Part shown: one piece after another, positions 16,042-23,526 of the stretch
Numbering within the stretch: position 1 is the first letter of the stretch
Layout of the letters: every line of letters starts with the position of its first letter
Assembly: GCA_964370735.1 (NCBI GenBank)
Contig: CAYJLC010000021.1
Location: 1 to 31,824, forward strand
Source: CAYJLC01 sp964370735
GTDB lineage: Bacteria; Bacillota; Clostridia; Oscillospirales; Butyricicoccaceae
Direction of reading: 5' to 3'
Length of the DNA: 31,824 nt
Program-made: the position numbers and the translations under genes
Notes under the pieces: model-generated
Told to the model about the DNA's origin: nothing
The model's input: only the letters and a program-made list of their open reading frames with translations
Database searches by the model: none

Positions 16042-16391
16042 TATTTTTCACCTCTCCTTATAAAGAACTCCGTTACTTTCGCAGATACTCCCATCACAAT
16101 AAATGTGCTTACTATCGTTGAAAAAATTATTGCTAATAGCATAGAAAGTGCACTATCAAGACTACCTATTATGCCGACACCTGCTGGTATAAACATAAGC
16201 CCCATAATCGCAATCAACGCGTCTGCAAAATCTGAAATATCTGATGGTTTCACGATTTTAATGCACAATAGTATAAATAAAATCACCATTCCATAAATGC
16301 TAGATGGTATAGGTAGTGGTATTAAAAATTTTAGCACCTCGCCTATGAATGTTATGAGAAAAATTATCCCAATTTGCTTTATATATTTCAT
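16041..16391 (-). CDS. lrgA: LrgA/CidA-family holin-like membrane protein
   Basis: A 116-residue protein with four hydrophobic segments, the size and profile of LrgA/CidA. It contains LIPLPIPSSIYGMVILFILL, matching the family core with the PIPSSIYGM segment. It acts with LrgB in the membrane. The ATG at 16391 has a GGAGG SD 7 nt upstream. Divergent from arsR, and there is no functional reason to link the two. Confidence 0.92.
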   Translation of the reverse strand: MKYIKQIGIIFLITFIGEVLKFLIPLPIPSSIYGMVILFILLCIKIVKPSDISDFADALIAIMGLMFIPAGVGIIGSLDSALSMLLAIIFSTIVSTFIVMGVSAKVTEFFIRRGEK

Positions 16392-16419
16392 ATTATACCT
16401 CCAAAATATGTCTAAAAGT

Positions 16420-16448
16420 AGTATAACATAAAATCTTAAAATTGCCTA
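16420..16448 (-). promoter_or_regulatory. Promoter of lrgAB
   Basis: On the minus strand TATACT at 16420-16425 has an extended -10 TG one base before it. TAGGCA at 16443-16448 is 17 nt upstream (4 of 6 matches to -35). Confidence 0.65.
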
Positions 16449-16483
16449 TATTTTTTTCATATCAAAATTTTTTAATTTGACTA

Positions 16484-16512
16484 TTGACAATTAAGATTTA
16501 TTACTGTATAAT
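16484..16512 (+). promoter_or_regulatory. Consensus promoter of the arsenic operon
   Basis: TTGACA at 16484-16489 and TATAAT at 16507-16512 with a 17-nt spacer, a full consensus match. Such a strong promoter fits a gene set held off by a repressor. Confidence 0.92.
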
Positions 16513-16518
16513 AAACAC

Positions 16519-16534
16519 ATCAAAAAAAATTGAT
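16519..16534 (+). promoter_or_regulatory. Probable ArsR operator
   Basis: A perfect inverted repeat, ATCAA-N6-TTGAT, lies 6 nt after the -10 box at the expected transcription start. ATCAA...TTGAT half-sites are the usual form for ArsR-family operators. ArsR encoded just downstream should bind here and release on As(III) or Sb(III). Confidence 0.75.
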
Positions 16535-16552
16535 TTGAAAGGAATTCGTATT

Positions 16553-16870
16553 ATGGAAAATATAGAAATTGTAAAAATTTTTAAAGCTCTATGCGATGAA
16601 AAAAGAGTTGAAATAGTAAAACATTTGCAAAGTGGTGAAAAATGTGCGTGTGATATTTCAGAAGTTCTTGATATTGCCCAATCGAAATTATCATATCACA
16701 TGAAAATCCTATGTGAGAGTGGAATAATTAAAAGTCATTCAGTTGGAAAATGGACGCATTATCAAATAAGTGAGGCTGGCTCAAAATATGCTTTATCAGT
16801 TCTAAGCGAAATCACAAAAGTTTCTGAAGATTTAGACAATTGTAACAAATGCTCTGAAGAAGTGGTATAG
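16553..16870 (+). CDS. arsR: ArsR-family arsenite-responsive repressor
   Basis: A 105-residue winged-helix repressor. The metalloid-binding CxC pair is C31 and C33 in GEKCACDISEVL, at the start of the DNA-binding region, as in arsenite-sensing ArsR. The recognition helix is in QSKLSYHMKILCESGII. Extra cysteines C14, C97 and C100 (CNKC near the C-terminus) could add a ligand. The ATG at 16553 is chosen because the upstream in-frame ATG at 16484 coincides with the promoter -35 box. The SD AAAGG is 10 nt before the start. It opens the arsenic operon. Confidence 0.92.
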   Translation: MENIEIVKIFKALCDEKRVEIVKHLQSGEKCACDISEVLDIAQSKLSYHMKILCESGIIKSHSVGKWTHYQISEAGSKYALSVLSEITKVSEDLDNCNKCSEEVV

Positions 16871-16926
16871 TTTTATTTGTGAGAGAACACATCACTGAAA
16901 ATTAAAGAAATATATTAACATATTTA

Positions 16927-16957
16927 ATAGTATAAACCATTTTTTGGTATATACTAT
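16927..16957 (+). repeat. 31-bp inverted repeat before the ArsP-type permease gene
   Basis: The arms 16927-16938 and 16946-16957 pair over 12 bp with one mismatch and a 7-nt loop. It ends 6 nt before the GAGG SD of the permease gene. No T-run follows, so it is not an ordinary terminator. It could be an operator, an mRNA processing or stability element, or a control on permease translation. Confidence 0.7.
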
Positions 16958-16972
16958 AAGAAAGAGGTATTT

Positions 16973-17953
16973 ATGCAAATATTACAATCAATATGGGATT
17001 TTCTGCAAATCCAATTACTAGGAATGAAATGGCTTAACGACGGTGTTGGTTATTTACTTACAATGACAGGTCTTGACATTTCAACTCCAATCGGTGCTAG
17101 TGTACAGTTTTTTATATATGACGTTGTCAAAATCACAATTTTACTTTGTGCATTGATTTTTGGCATATCTTATATCCAAAGCTTTTTCCCACCTGAAAGA
17201 AGTAAGAAAATCCTTAGCAGATTTAAAGGAATATGGGCAAATGTAGTTTCAGCACTTTTAGGAACTGTAACTCCTTTCTGTTCGTGTTCATCAATCCCTC
17301 TTTTTATGGGTTTTACAAGCGCAGGTCTTCCTGTTGGGGTTACTTTCAGCTTTCTAATTTCTTCACCAATGGTAGACTTAGGTAGCCTTGTATTACTTAT
17401 GAGTATTTTCGGTGCACCAGTTGCAATAGTTTATGTAGTAGTAGGATTGTTTATCGCCGTTGTCGGTGGTACTTTGCTTGACAAAATGGGTATGCAAAAA
17501 CACGTTGCCGACTTTATTTTAAACGCAGGTAGTGTTGACATCGAATCACCTACCCTAACAAAACGTGACAGAGTTATATTTGCCAAAGAACAAGTGATTC
17601 AAACTTTCAAAAAAGTTTTCCCATACATTCTTTTCGGAGTTGGTATCGGTGCTATAATCCATAACTGGATTCCAGAAGAAGTAATCGAAACAATTCTAGG
17701 CGGAAGCAATCCATTCGGTGTTATTCTAGCAACACTTGTTGGTATTCCTATGTATGCTGATATTTTTGGTACAATTCCTGTTGCAGAGGCACTTTTAGCA
17801 AAAGGCGCACAACTTGGTACAATCCTTGCATTTATGATGGCTGTAACAACATTAAGCCTTCCATCGCTAATTATGCTTAAAAAAGCTGTTAAACCGATAT
17901 TTATTCAATTTCTTACAACCATATCTTGTAACTATTTAGGAGGTAATTTATGA
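16973..17953 (+). CDS. arsP: ArsP/YraQ-family permease, probable organoarsenical efflux
   Basis: A 326-residue membrane protein with about eight hydrophobic segments. The YraQ/ArsP (DUF318) signature is GTVTPFCSCSSIPLFMGFTSAGLP, with C103 and C105, followed by SFLISSPMVDLGSLVLL. A second matching half contains GVILATLVGIPMYADIFGTIPVAEAL. Known ArsP proteins export trivalent methyl- or aryl-arsenicals. Others of the family have unknown substrates, so the arsenical role rests on the operon context. The ATG at 16973 has GAGG 5 nt upstream. It overlaps the next gene by 4 nt (ATGA). Confidence 0.82.
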   Translation: MQILQSIWDFLQIQLLGMKWLNDGVGYLLTMTGLDISTPIGASVQFFIYDVVKITILLCALIFGISYIQSFFPPERSKKILSRFKGIWANVVSALLGTVTPFCSCSSIPLFMGFTSAGLPVGVTFSFLISSPMVDLGSLVLLMSIFGAPVAIVYVVVGLFIAVVGGTLLDKMGMQKHVADFILNAGSVDIESPTLTKRDRVIFAKEQVIQTFKKVFPYILFGVGIGAIIHNWIPEEVIETILGGSNPFGVILATLVGIPMYADIFGTIPVAEALLAKGAQLGTILAFMMAVTTLSLPSLIMLKKAVKPIFIQFLTTISCNYLGGNL

Positions 17954-18462
17954 ATGGTAAAAAAGTAGCACAAATAGCAATCCCTGTTTTTATGGCGCTT
18001 GCTGTTTCTATAATTTGGTATACACAAAACAATGCTGAACCCCTTCAATCAACTCACGATGGTGAATTTCCACTAACAATAAGCAGTGTTGATTTAGAAG
18101 AACTTTCTACAAATAATATGCCAATAATCATCGATTTTGGCGCTGACGAGTGCGAACCTTGTAAAGCAATGGAACCAGTATTGCTGAAATTAAACGACGA
18201 TATGCAAGGCAAAGCTATCATACAATTTGTTGATGTTTGGAAAAACCCATCTGCATCAACTGGATTTCCAGTAAAAGTTATACCTACACAAGTTTTTGTA
18301 AATGCCGATGGTTCGGCTTATGTTCCGTCTGACGATTTGGGCATCGAATTTTTGATGTATGCAAATAATGATGATGAGCATGTTATTACAATGCACGAAG
18401 GTGGGCTTACCGAGGAGCAAATGTTACTTATCCTTGCCGACATGGGCGTGGAGGTATCTTAA
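17950..18462 (+). CDS. Membrane-anchored thioredoxin-like protein
   Basis: A 170-residue protein. Residues 7-24 form one hydrophobic segment after a lysine-bearing start, so the rest should face outside the membrane. The thioredoxin fold follows, with the redox pair C68-E-P-C71 in FGADECEPCKAMEP and the cis-proline P112 in KVIPTQVF. The CEPC pair differs from the CGPC of cytoplasmic thioredoxin. It is tightly coupled to the upstream permease gene (4-nt overlap) and to the CcdA gene downstream (1-nt overlap), so it probably receives electrons from CcdA outside the membrane. The target is unknown. Extracytoplasmic cysteines of the pumps or thiol-bound arsenicals are guesses. Confidence 0.85.
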   Translation: MNGKKVAQIAIPVFMALAVSIIWYTQNNAEPLQSTHDGEFPLTISSVDLEELSTNNMPIIIDFGADECEPCKAMEPVLLKLNDDMQGKAIIQFVDVWKNPSASTGFPVKVIPTQVFVNADGSAYVPSDDLGIEFLMYANNDDEHVITMHEGGLTEEQMLLILADMGVEVS

Positions 18463-19154
18463 TGATTGATATTTGGCTAGAAAGCATATCAAAAATCATT
18501 ACAGAAACCACTTGGCTTGCCCCACTATTCGCTTTTTTAGCCGGTGTACTTACATCTTTCACACCTTGTTCGCTGTCAAGCGTTCCGTTAATTGTCGGCT
18601 TTGTCGGAGGGACTGGTGGAAAAAACACAAAACGTGCATTTGCATTATCATTAACTTTCGCAGTAGGTTCGGCAATAACATTTACAATTTTAGGTGTATT
18701 TGCAACACTTGCTGGAAATTTAATCGGTACTCAAGCCACTTGGTGGTTTCTAGTTCTTGGTATATTAATGTTACTAATGGCTTTGCAAACTTGGGAAATT
18801 TATGAGATTATCCCATCAAGCTATTTAGTTTCAAAAAACACAAAAAAAGGATATTTAGGAGCGTTAATCGCTGGAGTTTTAGGTGGGATTTTCTCTTCTC
18901 CCTGCTCAACACCAGTTTTAATAGCACTTTTAGCCGTAGTTGCTTCTTCTGGCAATTTATTATGGGGAATTTTGCTACTTCTATTATATTCAATAGGTCA
19001 TGGCATTTTAGCCGTTATATGTGGCACTTCGGTAGGTTTTGTAGAAAAGCTTTCAAGAAGTCCGAAATACGGCAAATTTAGCAAAGTTTTAAAGATAATC
19101 ATGGGGTTACTAATGATGTTAATTGGTTTCTATATGTTTTATTTAGCATTTTAA
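18462..19154 (+). CDS. ccdA: CcdA/DsbD-type transmembrane electron carrier
   Basis: A 230-residue membrane protein with six predicted hydrophobic segments. It passes electrons from cytoplasmic thioredoxin to extracytoplasmic thiol proteins. The two active cysteines lie in matching half-sites, C36 in TSFTPCSLSSVPL and C148 in FSSPCSTPVLIALL, as in CcdA and the DsbD beta domain. The start overlaps the stop of the thioredoxin-like gene (TAATG). No cytochrome c maturation genes are nearby, so the partner here is most likely the anchored thioredoxin. Acr3 follows after 14 nt. Confidence 0.92.
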   Translation: MIDIWLESISKIITETTWLAPLFAFLAGVLTSFTPCSLSSVPLIVGFVGGTGGKNTKRAFALSLTFAVGSAITFTILGVFATLAGNLIGTQATWWFLVLGILMLLMALQTWEIYEIIPSSYLVSKNTKKGYLGALIAGVLGGIFSSPCSTPVLIALLAVVASSGNLLWGILLLLLYSIGHGILAVICGTSVGFVEKLSRSPKYGKFSKVLKIIMGLLMMLIGFYMFYLAF

Positions 19155-19168
19155 TTAAGGAGTTTATA

Positions 19169-20215
19169 ATGAAAAAAAATCAAAATCAAGGTATCGGATT
19201 TTTCGAAAGGTACCTTACTGTATGGGTTATCATCTGTATGATAGCAGGAGTTTTAATCGGACAGTTTTTACCGTCTGTTTCAGACTTTTTGGGTAGTTTA
19301 GAATACGCAAATGTTTCTATTCCAATCGCAATTTTAATATGGCTTATGATTTATCCTATGATGATGAAAGTCGACTTCCAAAGCATTAAAAATGTCGGCA
19401 AAAATCCAAAAGGACTATTTATAACTTGGGTAACAAACTGGCTTATAAAACCATTCACAATGTTCGGAATTGCTTGGCTATTCTTCTATGTAATATTTAG
19501 TAATTTAATCCCAGCCGACCTTGCAAAAGATTATCTAGCGGGAGCTGTTTTACTAGGTGCTGCACCTTGTACTGCAATGGTTTTCGTGTGGTCACATCTA
19601 ACTAAAGGAAACCCTGCATACACAGTAGTTCAAGTTGCGACAAACGACTTAATTATTTTAGTTGCATTCACTCCAATCGTTGCATTTTTACTAGGAGTTT
19701 CTGGTGTTACTGTTCCTTGGGATACTTTAATTTTATCAGTAGTTTTATTCGTGGTAATCCCACTTGTTGGTGGTGTTTTAACTCGTAGTATCGTAACAAA
19801 AAAACATGGTTTAGAATATTTTGAAAAGAAATTTATACCAAAATTTTCGAATTTAACGATTATCGGTCTACTATTAACTTTAACTTTAATCTTCTCTTTC
19901 CAAGGTGATGTTATCTTAGAAAACCCTGTTCATATTGTTTTAATCGCAGTTCCACTAATAATTCAAACATTTTTAATCTTCTTTATCGCATATTTCGCGG
20001 CAAAAACATTGAAAATGCCACACGATATCGCAGCCCCAGCAGGTATGATTGGTGCATCGAATTTCTTTGAGCTTTCTGTTGCAGTAGCAATCGCACTTTT
20101 TGGAACAGACAGCCCTGTGGCGCTAGCTACAATCGTAGGTGTTTTAGTAGAAGTTCCTGTTATGCTTATTTTAGTAAAAATTGCAAACAACACGAAAAAA
20201 TGGTTTAAAAACTAG
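19169..20215 (+). CDS. acr3: Arsenite efflux permease Acr3
   Basis: A 348-residue ten-helix transporter of the Acr3 family that exports As(III). The conserved cysteine is C134 in LLGAAPCTAMVFVWS and the conserved glutamate is E301 in GASNFFELSVAVAIALFG, both shown to matter in studied Acr3 proteins. ILIWLMIYPMMMKVDF is the typical N-terminal block. An AAGGAG SD precedes the ATG. It sits in the arsenic operon between ccdA and the phosphoesterase gene. Confidence 0.95.
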   Translation: MKKNQNQGIGFFERYLTVWVIICMIAGVLIGQFLPSVSDFLGSLEYANVSIPIAILIWLMIYPMMMKVDFQSIKNVGKNPKGLFITWVTNWLIKPFTMFGIAWLFFYVIFSNLIPADLAKDYLAGAVLLGAAPCTAMVFVWSHLTKGNPAYTVVQVATNDLIILVAFTPIVAFLLGVSGVTVPWDTLILSVVLFVVIPLVGGVLTRSIVTKKHGLEYFEKKFIPKFSNLTIIGLLLTLTLIFSFQGDVILENPVHIVLIAVPLIIQTFLIFFIAYFAAKTLKMPHDIAAPAGMIGASNFFELSVAVAIALFGTDSPVALATIVGVLVEVPVMLILVKIANNTKKWFKN

Positions 20216-20223
20216 AGGTATTT

Positions 20224-20928
20224 ATGAAAAAAATAGCAATAATTTCTGATATTCACTCGAATATATACGCACTAAACGCAGTTTTAGAAGATATTAGAAA
20301 TAGAAACATTGATGAAATTTACTGTGTCGGCGATTCTGTTGGATATAACACTCGCCCAAATGAAGTTTGCGAAAAATTGCGTGAAAAAAATATCAAGTCG
20401 GTCTTAGGTAATCACGATGAGGGCACTGCTTTTTATGATGAAAGCCAACCGAGTGAAAAAAATGGTGTAATTACTCCAAAAAAATGGACTTTTGACACTA
20501 TTACTAGCGAAAATATTGAATATCTTAAAAGTTTGCCTCGAGAAATTTCACTTGATGTTAACGGAAAGCATATTTTAATAACACACGGCAGTCCTAATGG
20601 TATTTCTGATTATATTTTTGAAAATGATACAGAAAAACAAGAAGAAATTGCAAAAAATCTTAAAGAGGACGCTATAATCTTCGGTCACACACATAATATT
20701 TATAAAAAAGAAGTATCAGGCAAACTTTTTGTTAACGCTGGCAGTGTTGGACGTCCAAAAGACGGTGATAATCGCAGTTCTTATGTAATTTTATCTGTTT
20801 CTGATAAAATTGATGCAGAATTTATTCGTGTTTCATACGATTTTGAAACTCTAGCAAAAGAACTTGAGACTTCCCCACTACCAAATAGTTTTGCCGAAGT
20901 AATTCGCACTGGAATCGAGAAAAAATAA
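20224..20928 (+). CDS. Calcineurin-like metallophosphoesterase (YfcE/MJ0936 type)
   Basis: A 234-residue cytoplasmic enzyme with all five metal-site motifs: D9-x-H11 (SDIHSN), GD at 36-37 (CVGDSVG), GNHD at 62-65, H121 (THGSP) and GHTH at 154-157. The family hydrolyses phosphodiesters or phosphomonoesters with Mn or similar ions, and the substrate is not readable. It starts 8 nt after acr3 and ends 19 nt before arsC, so it belongs to the arsenic operon. A role in arsenic handling (for example clearing arsenylated or damaged phospho-metabolites) is inference only. Confidence 0.88.
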   Translation: MKKIAIISDIHSNIYALNAVLEDIRNRNIDEIYCVGDSVGYNTRPNEVCEKLREKNIKSVLGNHDEGTAFYDESQPSEKNGVITPKKWTFDTITSENIEYLKSLPREISLDVNGKHILITHGSPNGISDYIFENDTEKQEEIAKNLKEDAIIFGHTHNIYKKEVSGKLFVNAGSVGRPKDGDNRSSYVILSVSDKIDAEFIRVSYDFETLAKELETSPLPNSFAEVIRTGIEKK

Positions 20929-20947
20929 ATATATAAGGAGAATTAAA

Positions 20948-21367
20948 ATGAGTAAATTAAACTTAACTTGCGAGGGCAAACCAAAAGTAGCTTTTATCTG
21001 TAACCACAACTCGTGCAGAAGCCAAATGGCTGAAGCATTAGGCAAGCTACTAGGTGCCGATATTTTTGACAGCTATTCTGCTGGAACAGAAATTAAATCG
21101 CAAATTAATCAAGACGCAGTTCGTCTTATCAAAGAAGTGTATTCGATTGATATGGAGGCAACTCAGTTTAATAAAACTATCTTCGATATCCCAAATCCAG
21201 ATGTTGCAATTTTCATGGGTTGCAACGTAAGTTGTCCATCTGTAAGAGCAGAACACAACGAAAACTGGGGACTTGATGACCCTACTGGTAAAAATGATGA
21301 AGAATTTAAGAAAATTATCGAAACTATTCACCAAAAAGTTTTAGAACTAAAAGAGAAATTAAGTTAA
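20948..21367 (+). CDS. arsC: Arsenate reductase, low-molecular-weight phosphatase type
   Basis: Reduces As(V) to As(III) for export by Acr3. The 139 residues carry the phosphatase-like P-loop C18-NHNSC-R24 in FICNHNSCRSQMAEA and the general-acid Asp-Pro at 111-112 (LDDPTGK). Resolving cysteines are C92 and C96 in FMGCNVSCPS. The classical staphylococcal enzyme has them seven residues apart, here four, so this belongs to a different subgroup. The electron donor (thioredoxin or other) is not proven. The SD is AAGGAG. Last gene of the operon, followed by a terminator. Confidence 0.92.
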   Translation: MSKLNLTCEGKPKVAFICNHNSCRSQMAEALGKLLGADIFDSYSAGTEIKSQINQDAVRLIKEVYSIDMEATQFNKTIFDIPNPDVAIFMGCNVSCPSVRAEHNENWGLDDPTGKNDEEFKKIIETIHQKVLELKEKLS

Positions 21368-21370
21368 TAA

Positions 21371-21407
21371 AAAAACTTGCTAGACATACAGTTTAGCAAG
21401 TTTTTTT
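21371..21407 (+). terminator. Terminator of the arsenic operon
   Basis: A 10-bp stem (21373-21382 with 21394-21403) and an 11-nt loop, followed by a T-run to 21407. Confidence 0.9.
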
Positions 21408-21423
21408 GTTCAAAATTAATATA

Positions 21424-21452
21424 TTGTAAATTTTGGTAATTTCTGATATAAT
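21424..21452 (+). promoter_or_regulatory. Promoter of the DUF362 gene
   Basis: TTGTAA at 21424-21429 and TATAAT at 21447-21452 with a 17-nt spacer. Confidence 0.8.
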
Positions 21453-21480
21453 ATTAGATATAAAACAAGGAGGCTTTATT

Positions 21481-22620
21481 ATGGAAAAAAGTAAAGTATA
21501 TTTCACAGACATGCGCGCAGTACCAGGAAAAAATTTATTGGTGAAATTAGAGCGACTAATCAAGAGTGCTGGGATTTCAAATATTGATTTTGAAGGGAAA
21601 TTCACAGCGATAAAACTTCATTTTGGAGAACCAGGAAACCTTGCATTTTTGCGTCCAAATTATTCTAAAGTAATTGCAGATCATGTAAAATCTCTTGGTG
21701 GGAAACCTTTTTTGACCGACTGTAACACATTATATGTTGGTAGAAGAAAAGATGCGCTAGAGCATATCGAGGCAGCTTATGAAAACGGATACTCCCCTTT
21801 TTCAACTGGATGTCAGATAATCATTGCCGACGGATTAAAGGGTACGGACGATGTGCATGTGCCAATTAACGGAACGCTTGTAAAAGAAGCGAAAATCGGT
21901 CGTGCTATTATGGACGCTGATATTTTCATCTCACTTTCGCATTTTAAAGGCCACGAACTTACTGGTTTTGGTGGTGCTTTAAAAAACATCGGAATGGGTT
22001 GTGGCAGTCGCGCTGGTAAAATGGAGCAACACTCAGACGGAAAGCCGGAAGTTTCTGCCGAGCTATGTAAGAAATGTAAGGCATGTACAAAATATTGTGC
22101 GCATAATGCTATCGAGTTTGATGCAAGTGGAATTGCATCTATAAACCACGATAAATGTGTCGGTTGTGGTCGTTGTATTGGTGGATGTCTTTTTGACGCT
22201 GTTCATACTACTGACGATGCGAGCGAAGACGATTTAAACATCAAAATGGCTGAGTATTGCTATGCTGTTTTAAAAGAAAGACCACATTTCCACATAAGCT
22301 TAGTTATAGATGTTTCACCATTTTGCGATTGTCACTCAGAAAATGATGCTGCCGTTATCCCTGATGTGGGTATGTTTGCGTCGTTTGATCCTGTTGCACT
22401 TGATAGAGCGTGTGCCGACGCATGTAACAAAGAAGTGAGTTTTCACAATACATTATTAAGCGATAATCAATCTCTATGTCACGAAGGTGACTGTGATAAA
22501 AACTCCAAAAAAGACCATTTTAACACGATGCATTCAAATACTAACTGGAAAGTATGCTTAGATCACGCAGAAAAGCTTGGTATTGGTACGCAAAACTATG
22601 AATTAATCGTTTTAAAATAG
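21481..22620 (+). CDS. DUF362 domain protein with two [4Fe-4S] ferredoxin motifs
   Basis: A 379-residue cytoplasmic iron-sulfur protein of unknown function. The DUF362 part (about 40-185) contains AIKLHFGEPGN, FLTDCNTLYVGRR and LSHFKGHELTGFGGALKNIGMG. Two ferredoxin cysteine sets follow: C196-C199-C202-C206 and C226-C229-C232-C236, each of the CxxCxxCxxxC type. A further DUF362 block, MFASFDPVALDRACAD, comes after them. The start is the ATG at 21481 with AAGGAGG upstream. An earlier in-frame ATG at 21433 overlaps the promoter and is rejected. Probably an electron-transfer protein, with partner unknown. No clear terminator was seen before the next promoter. Confidence 0.88.
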   Translation: MEKSKVYFTDMRAVPGKNLLVKLERLIKSAGISNIDFEGKFTAIKLHFGEPGNLAFLRPNYSKVIADHVKSLGGKPFLTDCNTLYVGRRKDALEHIEAAYENGYSPFSTGCQIIIADGLKGTDDVHVPINGTLVKEAKIGRAIMDADIFISLSHFKGHELTGFGGALKNIGMGCGSRAGKMEQHSDGKPEVSAELCKKCKACTKYCAHNAIEFDASGIASINHDKCVGCGRCIGGCLFDAVHTTDDASEDDLNIKMAEYCYAVLKERPHFHISLVIDVSPFCDCHSENDAAVIPDVGMFASFDPVALDRACADACNKEVSFHNTLLSDNQSLCHEGDCDKNSKKDHFNTMHSNTNWKVCLDHAEKLGIGTQNYELIVLK

Positions 22621-22689
22621 ATTTTTGCAAGAAAATAAAATTCTACTATTTTAATACGTTTACATCTTTTTCTCTATTTGTAAAATATT

Positions 22690-22702
22690 TGTAAATGTTA
22701 CA
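22690..22702. repeat. Short palindrome upstream of the phospholipase-like gene
   Basis: A perfect TGTAA-N3-TTACA repeat, 7 nt upstream of the -35 box at 22710. It could be a regulator site, but it is short and the region is AT-rich. Confidence 0.4.
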
Positions 22703-22709
22703 TTTCATA

Positions 22710-22738
22710 TTGCATTATACCATCAATATTGTTATAAT
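22710..22738 (+). promoter_or_regulatory. Promoter of the phospholipase-like / MFS unit
   Basis: TTGCAT at 22710-22715 and TATAAT at 22733-22738 with a 17-nt spacer. Confidence 0.8.
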
Positions 22739-22769
22739 ATAAAAGATTGTTATACTCGGAGGAAATTTT

Positions 22770-23522
22770 ATGCCAGCAATAGCAACACATTATAAGTTCG
22801 GCCAGCTAGTTTTAGATAAATCTAATGCTGATTTAAAGGAAATTATTTTAAAAAACAAGGAACTTTTTGACTTAGGAACGCAAGGTCCAGATGTTCTTTT
22901 CTATCATAACCCCCTTAAACGGACTGATATTGTATCTCTTGGCGTTGATATCCACCTAAAAAGTGGCAGTGATTTTTTTCAAAGAACCCTAAATCTTTCA
23001 CATACACCGAAAGATTTAGCCTATATATTCGGCTGTATTTGTCACTATTCTCTCGATGTTTCTTGTCACCCTTTGATTATTAAAGCTAGTAATAAAACGG
23101 ACATTTTGCATAGAAAAATCGAGTCATACCTTGATTTAGTGGTTATTGAAAAATATAATATGACAAAAAAACGTCACTTGTTTTTACCTTCAAATATAGA
23201 TTTTAATGTTATTGCGAAAATTTATAACATTAGTCTTCTAGATGCAAAAAAATCTGTTAAACGACAAAGGGTGTGTAATAATCTTTTAAATCACTCAAAA
23301 TTTATTGGCGCTATGGACAATATTCTTTCGAAAGATGGACTATTTTCTAGCCTATCTTTACTTTCTGAGCCTGCTTTTGACAATGACATTTCATTAATTT
23401 TAAATGAATTTGATAAGAGCATAGATAGTGCGATTTTGAGAATGAATATTTATTATAATTCTATTAAAAATAACTGTCCATTAGATGGTGATTTTGTTAA
23501 AAACTTCGAAGGAGAAGAGTAA
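22770..23522 (+). CDS. Zinc-dependent phospholipase C family protein
   Basis: A 250-residue protein of the zinc-dependent phospholipase C-like family seen in Firmicutes. The N-terminal MPAIATHYKFGQ carries an early histidine. GTQGPDVLFYHNPL holds the conserved Asp and His, and IFGCICHYSLDVSCHPLI the HxxxDxxxHP metal motif. No signal peptide is visible, so it appears cytoplasmic and a secreted-toxin role is unlikely. The substrate is unknown. The ATG at 22770 has GGAGG upstream. The MFS gene follows after 4 nt, forming a two-gene unit. Confidence 0.82.
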   Translation: MPAIATHYKFGQLVLDKSNADLKEIILKNKELFDLGTQGPDVLFYHNPLKRTDIVSLGVDIHLKSGSDFFQRTLNLSHTPKDLAYIFGCICHYSLDVSCHPLIIKASNKTDILHRKIESYLDLVVIEKYNMTKKRHLFLPSNIDFNVIAKIYNISLLDAKKSVKRQRVCNNLLNHSKFIGAMDNILSKDGLFSSLSLLSEPAFDNDISLILNEFDKSIDSAILRMNIYYNSIKNNCPLDGDFVKNFEGEE

Positions 23523-23526
23523 ATTA

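Noticed and set aside
16484..16552. In-frame 23-codon extension of arsR from an ATG at 16484
   Set aside because: It overlaps the consensus promoter and operator, and the 16553 start matches the family and has its own SD.
16927..16957. Intrinsic terminator after arsR
   Set aside because: The hairpin is not followed by a T-run on the plus strand, so it is reported as an inverted repeat instead.
16973..19154. Selenocysteine-assisted organometal (SAO) system
   Set aside because: The permease plus thioredoxin pattern is similar, but I see no in-frame TGA read as selenocysteine, no Cys-Cys-COOH protein and no MerB-like lyase.
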